A stretch of 64,000 nucleotides of DNA, from positions 302,724 to 366,723 of the forward strand of contig NZ_PVBM01000002.1 in the NCBI RefSeq assembly GCF_002968575.1, in the 5' to 3' direction. Below, in pieces: positions 53,302 through 63,877 of the stretch; position 1 is the first letter of the stretch; the number at the start of each line of letters is the position of its first letter. Under the pieces are notes generated by a model that saw nothing but the letters and a program-made list of their open reading frames with translations, was not told the origin of the DNA and did no database searches. This DNA comes from Neorhizobium huautlense. Its GTDB lineage: Bacteria > Pseudomonadota > Alphaproteobacteria > Rhizobiales > Rhizobiaceae. A program made the translations under genes and the position numbers.

Positions 53302-55119
53302 TTATGCAAACACGCTTGCACCCTGGTCCGCGTGACCGACATTGCGGCGGAATGCGGCGAAGAGCTCTCGGCCCATGCCGAACTCGTTGCCCGAAAGGTC
53401 GGCGACAACAGGCGTCCGCGCTTCAAACTCGCCCGCATCCACCAGTACCTCCAGCGTACCTGCGACGGCGTCAAGCCGGACCATGTCTCCGTCCTTGATC
53501 TTGGCGATGGGTCCGCCGTCGGAAGCTTCCGGGGTAATATGGATCGCCGCCGGCACCTTGCCCGAGGCACCTGACATGCGCCCGTCAGTCACGAGCGCCA
53601 CCTTGAAGCCGCGGTCCTGCAGCACGCCCAGCGGAGGCGTAAGACGATGGAGTTCCGGCATGCCGTTTGCTTTCGGCCCCTGAAAGCGGACGACTGCGAC
53701 AAAATCCTTGTTGAGTTCGCCGCGCTTGAAAGCGTCCTGCAGCCCCTGTTGATCATGGAAAACAATGGCCGGCGCTTCGACGATGTGGCGCTCCGGCTTT
53801 ACCGCGGAAATCTTGATGACGGCCTTGCCGAGATTGCCGGTCAGCATCTTCAGCCCGCCGGTGGACTGGAAAGGTGTCTCTATGGTCGACAGAACTTTCT
53901 TGTCTCCACTTTCGGCCGGTGCCGGCTCCCGCACCACCTGGCCTTGAGCATCGAGTTTCGCTTCGACGGTATAGGCATCGAGGCCGTGGCCGAAGACGGT
54001 GCGAACGTCGTCATGCAAGAAGCCTTGCTTCAGGAGCTGCTTGATGAGGAAGCCCATGCCTCCGGCGGCGTGGAAATGGTTCACGTCCGCCAGACCGTTC
54101 GGATAGACGCGGGCGAGCAGGGGGACGACATCCGAAAGGTCGGAGATGTCCTGCCATGTCAGGTGAATGCCGGCCGCGCGCGCCATGGCGACGAGGTGGA
54201 GCGTGTGGTTTGTCGAGCCGCCGGTGGCGTGCAGGCCAACGACGCCGTTGACCACCGAACGTTCGTCGATCATCTCGCCGGCTGGTGTGAATTCATTGCC
54301 GAGGGCGGTGATGGCGAGCGCCCGCTTGGCGGCTTCTCGAGTCAATGCTTCGCGCAGCGGCGTACCCGGATTGACAAAGGAAGCGCCGGGCATGTGGAAG
54401 CCCATGATTTCCATCAGCATCTGGTTGGAGTTTGCGGTGCCGTAGAAGGTACAGGTGCCGGGGCCGTGATAGGACTTCGACTCGGCGTCGAGAAGTTCTG
54501 AGCGGCCGACCTTGCCTTCCGCATAGAGCTGCCGGATGCGCGACTTCTCGTCGTTCGGTAGACCCGAAGTCATAGGGCCTGCCGGAATGAAGACGGAGGG
54601 CAGGTGGCCGAAGCTCAGCGCTGCGATCACCAGGCCGGGTACGATCTTGTCGCAGATGCCGAGGAAGACTGCTGCGTCGAACATGTTGTGGGAAAGGCCG
54701 ATGCCGGCCGCCATGGCGATCGCATCCCGCGAGAACAGCGATAGTTCCATGCCCGGCTGCCCTTGGGTGACACCGTCGCACATAGCCGGCACGCCGCCCG
54801 CAACCTGCGCGATCCCGCCTGCCTCCCGGGCGGCTTCCCGGATGATCGGCGGGAAGATCTCGTAGGGCTGGTGGGCGGAGAGCATGTCGTTATAGGCTGT
54901 GATGATGCCGAGGTTCGGAACGACGTCGCCCGCGAGCGCATCCTTTTCGGCGGGGGAACAGACCGCAAAACCGTGTGCGAGATTGCCGCAGGAGAGTGTC
55001 GACCGGTGCGGGCCTCGCGATGCCGCTCGCCGGACGCGGTCGAGATAGGCCTCACGGTGCGGCTTTGATCGTTCTACGATGCGGGCGGTGATAGCCTCGA
55101 TGCTGGAATGGGCGGCCAT
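53302..55119 (-). CDS. edd: Phosphogluconate dehydratase (Entner-Doudoroff)
   Basis: I use the ATG at 55119, with GAGG 9 bases upstream, giving 605 residues; an ATG at 55134 overlaps that ribosome site. The protein has IlvD/Edd-family motifs: [41 protein letters not shown] and [20 protein letters not shown]. It dehydrates 6-phosphogluconate to KDPG using an Fe-S cluster. It is the last gene of zwf-pgl-edd. The aldolase eda is not in the window. Confidence 0.96.
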   Translation of the reverse strand: MAAHSSIEAITARIVERSKPHREAYLDRVRRAASRGPHRSTLSCGNLAHGFAVCSPAEKDALAGDVVPNLGIITAYNDMLSAHQPYEIFPPIIREAAREAGGIAQVAGGVPAMCDGVTQGQPGMELSLFSRDAIAMAAGIGLSHNMFDAAVFLGICDKIVPGLVIAALSFGHLPSVFIPAGPMTSGLPNDEKSRIRQLYAEGKVGRSELLDAESKSYHGPGTCTFYGTANSNQMLMEIMGFHMPGASFVNPGTPLREALTREAAKRALAITALGNEFTPAGEMIDERSVVNGVVGLHATGGSTNHTLHLVAMARAAGIHLTWQDISDLSDVVPLLARVYPNGLADVNHFHAAGGMGFLIKQLLKQGFLHDDVRTVFGHGLDAYTVEAKLDAQGQVVREPAPAESGDKKVLSTIETPFQSTGGLKMLTGNLGKAVIKISAVKPERHIVEAPAIVFHDQQGLQDAFKRGELNKDFVAVVRFQGPKANGMPELHRLTPPLGVLQDRGFKVALVTDGRMSGASGKVPAAIHITPEASDGGPIAKIKDGDMVRLDAVAGTLEVLVDAGEFEARTPVVADLSGNEFGMGRELFAAFRRNVGHADQGASVFA

Positions 55120-55200
55120 GGGTGTTGTCCTCATCCGTCAAGCCCGGCTTGGGAATGGCGAAAGCCGACCGGGATTGCTCCTGTTGAAAATCCTGCGCCT

Positions 55201-55899
55201 TTACGGCGCCCAGTAGATCTCTAGCGGCGACGCAGCGTGATTGAGCACGGCGCGGATTGGCATCTCCGCTTCGTCGGAACCGGCCTTCGCCTTCTCCAGC
55301 ACGTCCCGCTTGCCCTGACCTTCGATATGAAGGACCAGGAAACGCGCGTCCGAAAGGCTTGCAAAGGAGAAGGTCAACCGCTCCTCGCCAGCACCTTCCG
55401 CCTCCATGGTCAGAACGCCGCGAGGGCCAGAAAGATCGAGCGCTTTCGTGAGATTATTGCCGTGCGGGAAGAACGAGGCCGTATGGCCATCGGTTCCCAT
55501 GCCGAGGATGGCGACATCGAAAGGATTTCCAATGCCCGCCGTCTTATCTGTTGCCGCGACCGCAGCTTCGTCGATTGAGGGTCGATCATAATAAAGCGGG
55601 ATGAACTTCGCCGTCGCAGCCTTGTCCTTCAGGAGATGCGTCGCGACCAGAAGATGGTTGGAGCGCGGATTGTCGGCCGGTACGAAACGCTCGTCGACCA
55701 GAGTGACCGTGACCTTGCTCCAATCGATATCGCGCGCCGACAGCGTCTCGAAGAACTTTTTCGGTGTGGAACCGCCAGAGACTGCGATGGACGCGATCCC
55801 CCGTTCGCGGATCGCGGCGGCCAGGCGTGCCGCAACCTCGTCCGCCAGGGCGGCAGCAAGTGTTGCGGCATCGGGAAAGTCATGCAGGTTCGCGGTCAT
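55201..55899 (-). CDS. pgl: 6-Phosphogluconolactonase
   Basis: The 232-residue protein contains ISVSGGSTPKKFFETL-like sequence (IAVSGGSTPKKFFE), VTLVDERFVPADNPRSNHLL and GMGTDGHTASFFPHGN, the Pgl/glucosamine-6-P isomerase family motifs. It hydrolyses 6-phosphogluconolactone, linking Zwf to Edd. It is 24 bases after zwf. Confidence 0.95.
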   Translation of the reverse strand: MTANLHDFPDAATLAAALADEVAARLAAAIRERGIASIAVSGGSTPKKFFETLSARDIDWSKVTVTLVDERFVPADNPRSNHLLVATHLLKDKAATAKFIPLYYDRPSIDEAAVAATDKTAGIGNPFDVAILGMGTDGHTASFFPHGNNLTKALDLSGPRGVLTMEAEGAGEERLTFSFASLSDARFLVLHIEGQGKRDVLEKAKAGSDEAEMPIRAVLNHAASPLEIYWAP

Positions 55900-55923
55900 T
55901 GCCCGGTCTCGCCCTTCCTATCG

Positions 55924-57396
55924 TCAGCCTTCGTGCCAGGTGCGGTGATCCCGTTCTATCAACGCGATCGCTTGGCTGGGTCCCCAGGTTCCGGCGGTAT
56001 AGCCCTGCACCTGCTGGCCGGTTGCTTCCCAACCCTTGAGGATCGGGTCGACCCAGCGCCACGCGGCTTCCACCTCGTCACGGCGCATGAAAAGGGTCTG
56101 GTTGGAGCGGATCGTGTCCATCAGGAGCCGCTCATAGGCGTCGGGATTGCGAACCGCGAACGCTTCCGCAAAGCTCATGTCGAGCGAAACCTCGCGAAGC
56201 CGCATTCCGCCGGGACCTGGGTCCTTAATCATCAATGATTGCTTCACCCCCTCATCCGGCTGCAAGCGGATGATCAGCTGGTTTGCGGCAATTCGGCCCG
56301 CAGCATTGTCGAAGATATTGTGTGGGATCGGCTTGAAGGTGATGACGATCTCGGAGACGCGGTTCGCGAGCCGCTTGCCTGTACGGATATAGAAGGGCAC
56401 GCCGGCCCAGCGCCAGTTGCCGATCTCGGCCTTTATGGCCACGAATGTCTCGGTATTGGAGACGCCGCCTTCCAGCTCGTCGAGATAGCCCTTAACGGGG
56501 CCGCCGGCTGAAGCGCCCGCGCGGTACTGGCCTCGCACCGTGAATTGTTCGACATTGGCTTCGGTGATCGGCTTCAGCGCCCGTAGCACCTTGAGCTTTT
56601 CGTCGCGCACCGATTCCGAATTCATCGAGGAAGGGACTTCCATGGCGACAAGGCAGAGAAGCTGCAGGATATGGTTCTGAACCATGTCGCGCAGCGCGCC
56701 GGCCGTATCGTAATAACCGGCGCGGCCTTCGAGCCCGACAGCCTCCGCAACCGTGATCTGCACGTGATCGATATGCTCGGCATTCCACAACGGCTCGTAG
56801 AGCGCGTTGGCGAATCGCAGCGCCATCAGGTTCTGCACCGTCTCCTTGCCGAGATAGTGGTCGATACGGAAGATCTGCTCTTCGCGGAAAACCTTGCCGA
56901 TCGTATCGTTGAGTTCGAGCGCTGAGGCGAGATCGCGGCCAATCGGCTTTTCCACGACGATCCGGGTTGCTTTCGTGATTAGCTTGTGGTCGCGGATTTT
57001 TTCGGAAATTGCTCCGAAGATGCCGGGCGCAACGGCGAGATAGAAAACGCGCACCCGTTCTTTTCCATCATCGATGAGCTTCTTGAGCGCATCCCAGCCC
57101 TGATCGGACTTGGCATCGATCGAGACGTAGTAGAGCCGCTGGCAGAACTTTTGAACTTCAGCCTCGTCGTATTCGCCCTTCTTCAGGTGCTCCTTCAATG
57201 CGTCCTGAGCAAATTTTCGATAATCTTCGTGTGAGAGATTGCTGCGGGAAGCGCCGATGATACGGGTTGGTTCCGTAAACTGACCCTCCACCTGACGGTG
57301 GTAAAGGGCCGGCAGGAGTTTGCGCTCTGCGAGGTCGCCGGTTCCGCCGAACACGACGCAATCAAAGGCTTCGACTGGGATGATCTGGCTGCTCAT
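55924..57396 (-). CDS. zwf: Glucose-6-phosphate 1-dehydrogenase
   Basis: I favour the ATG at 57396 (490 residues, starting MSSQIIPVEAFDCVVFGGTG); an ATG at 57429 would add 11 residues with no ribosome site. Motifs are GGTGDLAERK (NADP site, residues 17-26) and RIDHYLGKETVQN (active-site His). It is the first gene of the minus-strand zwf-pgl-edd operon. A candidate operator lies about 41 bases upstream. Confidence 0.95.
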   Translation of the reverse strand: MSSQIIPVEAFDCVVFGGTGDLAERKLLPALYHRQVEGQFTEPTRIIGASRSNLSHEDYRKFAQDALKEHLKKGEYDEAEVQKFCQRLYYVSIDAKSDQGWDALKKLIDDGKERVRVFYLAVAPGIFGAISEKIRDHKLITKATRIVVEKPIGRDLASALELNDTIGKVFREEQIFRIDHYLGKETVQNLMALRFANALYEPLWNAEHIDHVQITVAEAVGLEGRAGYYDTAGALRDMVQNHILQLLCLVAMEVPSSMNSESVRDEKLKVLRALKPITEANVEQFTVRGQYRAGASAGGPVKGYLDELEGGVSNTETFVAIKAEIGNWRWAGVPFYIRTGKRLANRVSEIVITFKPIPHNIFDNAAGRIAANQLIIRLQPDEGVKQSLMIKDPGPGGMRLREVSLDMSFAEAFAVRNPDAYERLLMDTIRSNQTLFMRRDEVEAAWRWVDPILKGWEATGQQVQGYTAGTWGPSQAIALIERDHRTWHEG

Positions 57397-57436
57397 CTCT
57401 GTTCTTTCGTCCTGGATGGTTGGGGGCATACTTAAT

Positions 57437-57452
57437 CTAATCGATTTAAAAA
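57437..57452. promoter_or_regulatory. Candidate operator upstream of zwf
   Basis: CTAATCGATTTAAAAA shares 14 consecutive bases with the site upstream of aglE (46163-46180). It lies between zwf and the converging end of the puuB-like gene, where the zwf promoter must be. Confidence 0.5.
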
Positions 57453-57498
57453 GGCTAGCCCGAATTGATGTTGAGGACCTCGTAGGGTCGCTTGCTTG

Positions 57499-58803
57499 TC
57501 AGAGCCTGTCGCGCAGCGCAAACCACGTGAGGGCCAGAAAAAGCAACGGCGTTCGCATATGACGCCCGCCTGGAAAGGCGGGAACATCCAGTGCGGCAAG
57601 TTGATCCAGTTCGGTCGCATTGCCGGAAATCATGTCAGCATAGAGCTTGCCACAATAGTTTGACAGCATGACGCCGTGACCGGAATAACCGCCGATCGAG
57701 GTCACACCCGGCATGACTTCGCGCACGAAAGGCTGGCGCGGCATCGTGATTCCCACATTGCCGCCCCATGCATGCGTGATCGCAATGTTTTTCAGGCTCG
57801 GATAGGTGGCGATGATTTGCTGGCGGATGGCCTGCGCAGTATCTTTCGGGTCGCGAGAGGAATAGACCTCGCGCCCTCCGAACAGGAGACGGTTGTCGCG
57901 CGACTTGCGGAAATATCTCACGACGAATCGCGAATCGGCCACCGCCTCGCCGCCCGGAATGACCGTTGGAAAATCATCGAGCGGTTCCGTGGCTGCGATG
58001 AAGGAGCCGATCGGCATGATGTGTGCGGACGTGACAGGTTCCAGTTCGCCGACATAGGCGTTTGTGGCGATCAACACCCGGTCGGCCGTCAGCGTTCCGG
58101 ACGGTGTGTCTACCATAATTTTACCGCTTGCCCGCCGGATGGCTCTGGCCTTCGTCATCTCATGGATCTGAGCGCCCGCCGCCTTGGCGACACGCGCAAG
58201 ACCGATCAAGAGCTTCAGGGGATGAATGTGGCCCGTGCCCGTGTCCCGGACGCCGCAGTAATAGTCGCCTGTACCAAGCCGTTCGGCAGTTTCCCTGGCC
58301 TCCATGAACGAGATATGGGGATAGGCGTAGCGCTCGGCGGCAATCTCGGCATTCGCACGATATTCCCTCTCGTGTCCCGGCTTGTGGGCGACATTCATCT
58401 GCCCCGGCATGTAATCCATGTCGATGCCGTGAACATCGGCAAAATCGAGAAGATGGCGCTTGGCATGCTCCGCCATATCGAAGAGCGCCTTCGAGCGTTC
58501 ATAGCCCAACTCCTTCTCGAATTCTTCCGGCCACCAGCGCTGGCCGGTGCCCATCTGCCCCCCATTGCGTCCCGAAGCGCCGTCGCCGAGGCGATATGCC
58601 TCGATCAGGGTGGTGGAAATACCGCTCCTGGCGAGGTTGTAGGCGGCCTGAAGCCCGGTATAGCCGCCGCCGACGATCGCGACATCGACCGTCTTCGATT
58701 CGTCGAGGGCGGGATAGGTCGGTCGTTCGCCAACGGTTGCCTGATACCAGGAAACCCCCGGCGCTATCGGGCTCTGCCACTTGTCCAAAACACCAGCCCT
58801 CAC
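57499..58803 (-). CDS. puuB: Gamma-glutamylputrescine oxidase-like FAD oxidoreductase
   Basis: The GTG at 58803 overlaps the upstream stop as GTGA and gives 434 residues. The N-terminal FAD motif is VDVAIVGGGYTGLQAAYNLA. SGRNGGQMGTGQRWWPEEF and WGGNVGITMPRQPFVREV are typical of PuuB/DadA-type oxidases. With the puuA-like gene before it, oxidation of gamma-glutamylputrescine is likely. A related glutamylated amine is not excluded. Confidence 0.83.
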   Translation of the reverse strand: MRAGVLDKWQSPIAPGVSWYQATVGERPTYPALDESKTVDVAIVGGGYTGLQAAYNLARSGISTTLIEAYRLGDGASGRNGGQMGTGQRWWPEEFEKELGYERSKALFDMAEHAKRHLLDFADVHGIDMDYMPGQMNVAHKPGHEREYRANAEIAAERYAYPHISFMEARETAERLGTGDYYCGVRDTGTGHIHPLKLLIGLARVAKAAGAQIHEMTKARAIRRASGKIMVDTPSGTLTADRVLIATNAYVGELEPVTSAHIMPIGSFIAATEPLDDFPTVIPGGEAVADSRFVVRYFRKSRDNRLLFGGREVYSSRDPKDTAQAIRQQIIATYPSLKNIAITHAWGGNVGITMPRQPFVREVMPGVTSIGGYSGHGVMLSNYCGKLYADMISGNATELDQLAALDVPAFPGGRHMRTPLLFLALTWFALRDRL

Positions 58804-60239
58804 ACGTTGAGAAGCAGGAATTCCCGCTCCCACGGGCTGATGACCTGCATGAAGGTCTCAAATTCCCCACGCTTGACGCCCGCATAGAGGCCTATGAACT
58901 CGGGGCTGAAGACCTGCGCCAGGGCTGGTTCTGATTCCAGCAACGATACGGCTTCGAGCAGGCCACGAGGCAGATCGATCGAGCCTTCGTTGGCCGTATC
59001 TTCCGTGGGCGGCGCCGGCTCAATCCCGTTCATGATGCCGAGCAGGCCGCAGCCGAGCGACGCCGCGAGCGCCAGATAAGGATTGGCGTCCGAGCTCGGC
59101 AGTCGGTTTTCGACGCGGCGGGCGTTCGCGTCCGAAACTGGCACACGGAAGGCGGTGGTACGATTATCGTAGCCCCAGGCATTGTTGACCGGTGCCGACA
59201 TGTCGGGCGTCAGGCGGCGGTAGGAGTTCACATAGGGAGCCATCATGGCGAGCGTCTTGGGCACATAAGTCTGCATGCCGCCGATGAAGTGGAAAAATTC
59301 CTTCGAGGCGGAGCCGTCCGGGTTCGAGAAGACGTTCTTGCCGGTTTTGATGTCGACCACCGACTGGTGGATGTGCATCGCCGAACCCGCCTGGCCCTGC
59401 ATCGGTTTGGCCATGAAGGTGGCGTAAATCCCGTGCTTCAGGGCTGCTTCGCGGATCGTCCGCTTGAACATGAAAACCTGGTCGGCGAGTTCGATCGGAT
59501 CGCCATGGCGCAGGTTGATCTCGAGTTGCGCCGGACCTTCCTCATGAATGAGGGTGTCGATCTCCAACCCCTGCTTTTCGGAAAAGTGATAGATGTCGTC
59601 GATCAGCTCGTCGAATTCATTGATGCCGGCAATCGAATAACCCTGGCCACCGAGGATCGAACGGCCCGACCGGCCTTTCGGCGGGTGCAGGGGATAGTCA
59701 GGGTCGTCGTTTTTGGCGACAAGGTAAAATTCGATTTCCGGGGCTACGACAGGTTTCCAGCCGCGTTCTTCGTAAAGCCTGACAATGTTCTTCAACACAT
59801 TGCGCGGCGTGTAGGCCACAGCCTTGCCATCCGTATCGACGATATCGCAGATCACCTGCGCCGTCGGGTCCGTCTCCCACGGAACGACCGCGAGAGTGGA
59901 CAGATCAGGCATCAGCTTCAGGTCGCTGTCCCGCGGCTCGTAACGGAAGGTGCCGGTTTCTTCGGGATATTCACCTGAGATTGTGTGGCGGTAAAGGGCG
60001 GAGGGCAGCGCAAGCGAAGTATTCGACGTGAATTTCGAAGATGGCATCATCTTGCCGCGCGGAACGCCGGCCAGATCGGGTGTGATGCATTCGACATCCT
60101 CGATCCCCCGCGCTCTCAGCCACGCGGTGGCCTCCCGCCAGTCCGCCACGCCTCGAAGGGAGGTGAGCGTCGGTTGGGCAGCGGCTGCTTTGAGCACGGT
60201 GCCGGTTGCGGGGGCGGGATTGGCTTTTTTGCGCGGCAT
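58800..60239 (-). CDS. puuA: Gamma-glutamylpolyamine synthetase (glutamine synthetase family, PuuA-like)
   Basis: The 479-residue protein belongs to the glutamine synthetase III-like/PuuA group: APEIEFYLVAK (metal site), GQAGSAMHIHQSVVD (ATP/His region) and NRLPSSDANPYLALAASLGC. An N-terminal extension rich in Ala precedes the catalytic core. PuuA joins glutamate to putrescine using ATP. Coupling to the oxidase gene supports a polyamine catabolic role rather than ammonia assimilation. Confidence 0.85.
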   Translation of the reverse strand: MPRKKANPAPATGTVLKAAAAQPTLTSLRGVADWREATAWLRARGIEDVECITPDLAGVPRGKMMPSSKFTSNTSLALPSALYRHTISGEYPEETGTFRYEPRDSDLKLMPDLSTLAVVPWETDPTAQVICDIVDTDGKAVAYTPRNVLKNIVRLYEERGWKPVVAPEIEFYLVAKNDDPDYPLHPPKGRSGRSILGGQGYSIAGINEFDELIDDIYHFSEKQGLEIDTLIHEEGPAQLEINLRHGDPIELADQVFMFKRTIREAALKHGIYATFMAKPMQGQAGSAMHIHQSVVDIKTGKNVFSNPDGSASKEFFHFIGGMQTYVPKTLAMMAPYVNSYRRLTPDMSAPVNNAWGYDNRTTAFRVPVSDANARRVENRLPSSDANPYLALAASLGCGLLGIMNGIEPAPPTEDTANEGSIDLPRGLLEAVSLLESEPALAQVFSPEFIGLYAGVKRGEFETFMQVISPWEREFLLLNV

Positions 60240-60352
60240 GACACACCGGAGTGAGGTTGATCGAAGTTCCCATCATAGCCACGGATTGGCGCTTGGCGAG
60301 GGGGCGTCATTGACTTTGGCGCCGGGGATGGCGAAGAGCCAACGGGGAAACG

Positions 60353-61549
60353 ATGGAGCGCCGGGTGACGCGAAAATTCGACGTGGTGATTTTGGGCGCA
60401 GGCGCCGCAGGGATGATGTGCGCGATCCGAGCCGGAGCCCGCGGACGTTCGGTCCTGTTGCTCGACCATGCGAAGGCGCCGGGGGAGAAGATCCGCATCT
60501 CCGGCGGCGGGCGATGCAACTTCACCAACATCCATGCCAGCGCCAGGAATTATCTGTCCTCCAATCCGCATTTCGCCAAGTCGGCGTTTGCCCGCTACAC
60601 GCCGCGCGATTTCCTCGACATGGTCGAGGCGCACAAGATCGGCTGGCATGAGAAGACGCTCGGGCAGCTCTTCTGCGACGAAAGCGCCAAAGACATCATT
60701 CGCATGCTGCTCATCGAAATGCAGGCGGCAGGAGTGGTCCTCGAACTGCAGAAGCAGGTCACTTCGATCGAAAAGACTCCGGATGGCTTTCGCATCGCAA
60801 CGTCTGAAGGTGCCGTGGAAGCAGCAGCACTCGTCGTTGCGACGGGCGGCAAATCGATTCCGAAGATGGGGGCAACCGGCTTTGCCTACGAGATTGCGAA
60901 ACAGTTCCGCCTGAAGGTCATCGAAACACGTCCGGCGCTCGTGCCGCTGACGCTCGACCCGAACCTGTTGGAGAGACTGTCGCCGCTATCCGGCGTCTCG
61001 GTGGCGGCGGAGGTACGACACGGCAAGACGGCTTTCCGGGAAGCGCTGCTGTTTACTCATCGCGGCCTGAGTGGCCCTTCCATCCTGCAGATATCCTCCT
61101 TCTGGCGGGAAGGAGACGACATCACCCTGGTGATCGAACCGGACCTGGATGTTGCGTCCATGCTTAAAGCAGCGCGCAAGGTCAACGGCAGGCAGGCTGC
61201 GCAGACGGTGCTTGCAGAAGCTTTGCCCAAACGGCTGGCGCAATTTTTTGTCGAGACGAGAGGCGTGACGGGACATCTGGCGGATCTTTCGGACAAGGCG
61301 ATCGCAGGGCTTGCCGCTGCAATACAGAATTGGACGATCCGGCCTGCCGGTTCGGAAGGTTACAGGACGGCGGAGGTGACCCTTGGCGGCGTCGATACAT
61401 CCGAACTGGATTCCAGGACCATGCAGGCGAAGGTGGTGCCCGGTCTCTATTTTATCGGCGAATGCGTTGATGTGACCGGCTGGCTCGGCGGTTATAATTT
61501 CCAGTGGGCCTGGGCATCAGGCCATGTTTGCGGGGAAGCATTGTCGTAG
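60353..61549 (+). CDS. HI0933/YhiN-family flavoprotein
   Basis: The 398-residue protein has an N-terminal FAD motif (VILGAGAAGMMCAIRAGARG), the family signature SGGGRCNFTN, ATGGKSIPKMGATG and the C-terminal GGYNFQWAWASGH. The family contains FAD-dependent oxidoreductases, mostly of unknown substrate. It is divergent from the puuA-like gene and no partner gene is evident. Confidence 0.9.
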   Translation: MERRVTRKFDVVILGAGAAGMMCAIRAGARGRSVLLLDHAKAPGEKIRISGGGRCNFTNIHASARNYLSSNPHFAKSAFARYTPRDFLDMVEAHKIGWHEKTLGQLFCDESAKDIIRMLLIEMQAAGVVLELQKQVTSIEKTPDGFRIATSEGAVEAAALVVATGGKSIPKMGATGFAYEIAKQFRLKVIETRPALVPLTLDPNLLERLSPLSGVSVAAEVRHGKTAFREALLFTHRGLSGPSILQISSFWREGDDITLVIEPDLDVASMLKAARKVNGRQAAQTVLAEALPKRLAQFFVETRGVTGHLADLSDKAIAGLAAAIQNWTIRPAGSEGYRTAEVTLGGVDTSELDSRTMQAKVVPGLYFIGECVDVTGWLGGYNFQWAWASGHVCGEALS

Positions 61550-61688
61550 TGAGTGATTCAGCACTTCTTAATATACCTCCCTCATCCTGCCTTAATGCCA
61601 GCAAAATCCTGTGGTTAAGAGCTGGTATACGCAGCCTGTCGGGTCGCGGCAGGACGTCGAGAGCAACCGTTTTTGGGGTTCAGGATTC

Positions 61689-61826
61689 ATGCAGAAAACC
61701 CGCCGTGCCCGCGCAATTGCAATCGCACTCGTCAAGGACGACGCCAGGCAGAAGCGGTTGCGGCTTCTGGTGATCTCGATCGGGGCTATGGCAGCTCTTC
61801 TCTCCCTTCCGGCGTTTTTTCACTAA
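61689..61826 (+). CDS. Small single-pass membrane protein
   Basis: Starting at ATG 61689 gives 45 residues: a basic N-terminus (MQKTRRARAIAIALVKDDAR) and a C-terminal membrane helix (LLVISIGAMAALLSLPAFF). An AGGA sequence lies just before the start. It sits in an otherwise empty 435-base gap (61550-61984). A real microprotein is plausible, but coding is not proven. Confidence 0.4.
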   Translation: MQKTRRARAIAIALVKDDARQKRLRLLVISIGAMAALLSLPAFFH

Positions 61827-61984
61827 TCGCTTGAAAGCAATTTAAAGAAGCTGGCTCTCCGCAGCCATTGCTCTGCATGACTCACTGAAGCGGTGTCGCA
61901 TCTTGAATTCCACTGGTTCAGTAAAATTTTAAAGATTGCTCATAATAATCCGACTGTCTTTATCCCACAGGGAAGGCTTGGGGC

Positions 61985-63826
61985 ATGTCGAGATTTTTTC
62001 CATCGTCCGTCGTATCGCGGATCGCCTTCTTCTGTCTGTTCATGATCTTCGTCGCGATTGCCGCGGTTGGCGGTCTCGCCTACGTGCATCTGCGCGGCGA
62101 TATCATGGAAACGGCGAAAGCAGATGCCCATAAGGCGGTTCGCACCATGAGCCTGCTCTACGAGCTTGAGCTGCCCGGCGCCAAGAGCGAAATCCGCGAC
62201 GGTTTCGTTTCCCGCGTGCTTCAGGGGGATGGAGTTCTGAGTGACCATGACCTGGTGGACCGTACGGCCGGAGCTATCGGTGGCGTTGCTACCCTCTTCG
62301 AAAAGCGCGGCAGCGATTATGTTCGCGTCTCCACCAACGTGAAAACGGAGAAGGGCGAACGTGCTATCGGCACCAAGCTTGCCGCGGAACACCCGGCGCA
62401 GCCGTTCCTTGCCCGCGGTGAAGCCTATTTCGGCCCGGCCGTCTTGTTCGGCCGCGATTTCATGACCGGCTATTTTCCGATTACCAACGCCTCCAATGCC
62501 GTTACAGGCCTCCTGTTCATTGGCATCCCCATGGAGGTCTACTTCGATCACATCGCCTCCTCGGCTTATGTCATTGTCGGCAGTTCGGTTGCTGCACTCG
62601 TCCTGATCGGCTTTGTGAGCTTCTTCACGCTGAGGAGCTTGCTCCGCCCGCTCGGTGTACTGACCAGCACGGTCCGCACGCTCTCCGGCGGAAATGATGC
62701 GGTCGAGATCCCTTATACCGCGCGCCGCAACGAGTTCGGCAACATCGCTCGTGCGCTGGAAGTGTTCCGCGACGCAGCCCGCGAAAAACGGCTCATCGAA
62801 AGTCGAAGCGTGGAGGAGCGCAGCGAAGCAGAGGCGGAACGTCGCCGGAGCGATGAGGAAAAGCAACGTGTCGATCAGCAGATCGATATTGCGGTCAGCG
62901 AGCTGGCGGCGGCTCTATCCCGCTTGGCGCAGGGCGATCTCTCGACCACGATCGAGACTGTTTTCTCAGGCAGGCTTGAACAACTGCGCAACGACTTCAA
63001 CGGCTCTATCGTCCGGCTACGCGATACTCTTTCCGATATCCGCGAAAGCACGCTCTCCATCCAGAAGAGCAGTGCCGGTCTCAGCCATTCATCGACCGAA
63101 CTCTCGCGCCGAACCGAAACCCAGGCAGCCTCGCTGGAAGAGACCGCTGCCGCAGTGGACCAAATCACGGTAACGGTGCGGTCTTCGGCCGAGCGTGCCC
63201 GCGAAGCCAATCACGCCGTTTCGGAGACCAAGAAGAGCGCCGACAATTCCGGCACCGTGGTCAACAACGCAGTCGCCGCCATGGGGCGTATCGAGGAGGC
63301 CTCGCGGAAAATCGAACAGATCATCGAGGTGATCGACGATATCGCCTTCCAGACCAACCTCCTTGCGCTGAATGCCGGGATCGAGGCAGCGCGCGCAGGC
63401 GAGGCCGGCAAGGGCTTTGCCGTCGTGGCTCAGGAGGTCCGCGAGCTTGCCCAACGATCCGCCGGAGCGGCGAGCGAGATCAAGGATCTGATCACGCAGT
63501 CAAGCCAGGAAGTAAGCTCCGGGGCCGGTCTGGTACAACAGGCGGGTGCGGTGTTGGCGGCCATCAGTCAGCAGATCACCGGCGTCAGCCAGCATGTCGA
63601 TATGATCGCAACCGCAAGCCAGGATCAATCGGCGGCCCTGCAGGACATCAACAACTCGGTCAACCGTATGGATCAGATGACCCAGCAGAACGGCGCAATG
63701 GTCGGCGAAACCACCGAGGCGAGCCGCCGTCTTGCCGAAGAGGCCGACGCCCTGCTTCAACTTGTTCAGCAGTTCCGCATCGACGGCGTAAAGCATTCGC
63801 GCCCGCAGGCTTCCCGGGCGGCTTGA
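61985..63826 (+). CDS. Methyl-accepting chemotaxis protein
   Basis: The 613-residue receptor has an N-terminal membrane helix ([20 protein letters not shown]). A periplasmic Cache-type domain follows (about residues 35-190; [20 protein letters not shown]), then a second membrane helix (about 195-220), HAMP ([18 protein letters not shown]) and a second HAMP-like region near 310. The signalling domain carries [20 protein letters not shown]. No CheR-docking pentapeptide is seen at the C-terminus (SRPQASRAA). The ligand is unknown; a Cache domain suggests a small organic molecule. Confidence 0.94.
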   Translation: MSRFFPSSVVSRIAFFCLFMIFVAIAAVGGLAYVHLRGDIMETAKADAHKAVRTMSLLYELELPGAKSEIRDGFVSRVLQGDGVLSDHDLVDRTAGAIGGVATLFEKRGSDYVRVSTNVKTEKGERAIGTKLAAEHPAQPFLARGEAYFGPAVLFGRDFMTGYFPITNASNAVTGLLFIGIPMEVYFDHIASSAYVIVGSSVAALVLIGFVSFFTLRSLLRPLGVLTSTVRTLSGGNDAVEIPYTARRNEFGNIARALEVFRDAAREKRLIESRSVEERSEAEAERRRSDEEKQRVDQQIDIAVSELAAALSRLAQGDLSTTIETVFSGRLEQLRNDFNGSIVRLRDTLSDIRESTLSIQKSSAGLSHSSTELSRRTETQAASLEETAAAVDQITVTVRSSAERAREANHAVSETKKSADNSGTVVNNAVAAMGRIEEASRKIEQIIEVIDDIAFQTNLLALNAGIEAARAGEAGKGFAVVAQEVRELAQRSAGAASEIKDLITQSSQEVSSGAGLVQQAGAVLAAISQQITGVSQHVDMIATASQDQSAALQDINNSVNRMDQMTQQNGAMVGETTEASRRLAEEADALLQLVQQFRIDGVKHSRPQASRAA

Positions 63827-63848
63827 GGTTTCTTGTCGGAAATCCGTG

Positions 63849-63877
63849 GGGCGGCAGCGATGCCGCCCTTTCTTGTT
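63849..63877 (+). terminator. Terminator after the chemoreceptor gene
   Basis: An 8-bp stem GGGCGGCA/TGCCGCCC (63849-63856 with 63861-63868) with loop GCGA is followed by TTTCTTGTT. The group II intron begins right after this T-rich tail. Confidence 0.9.
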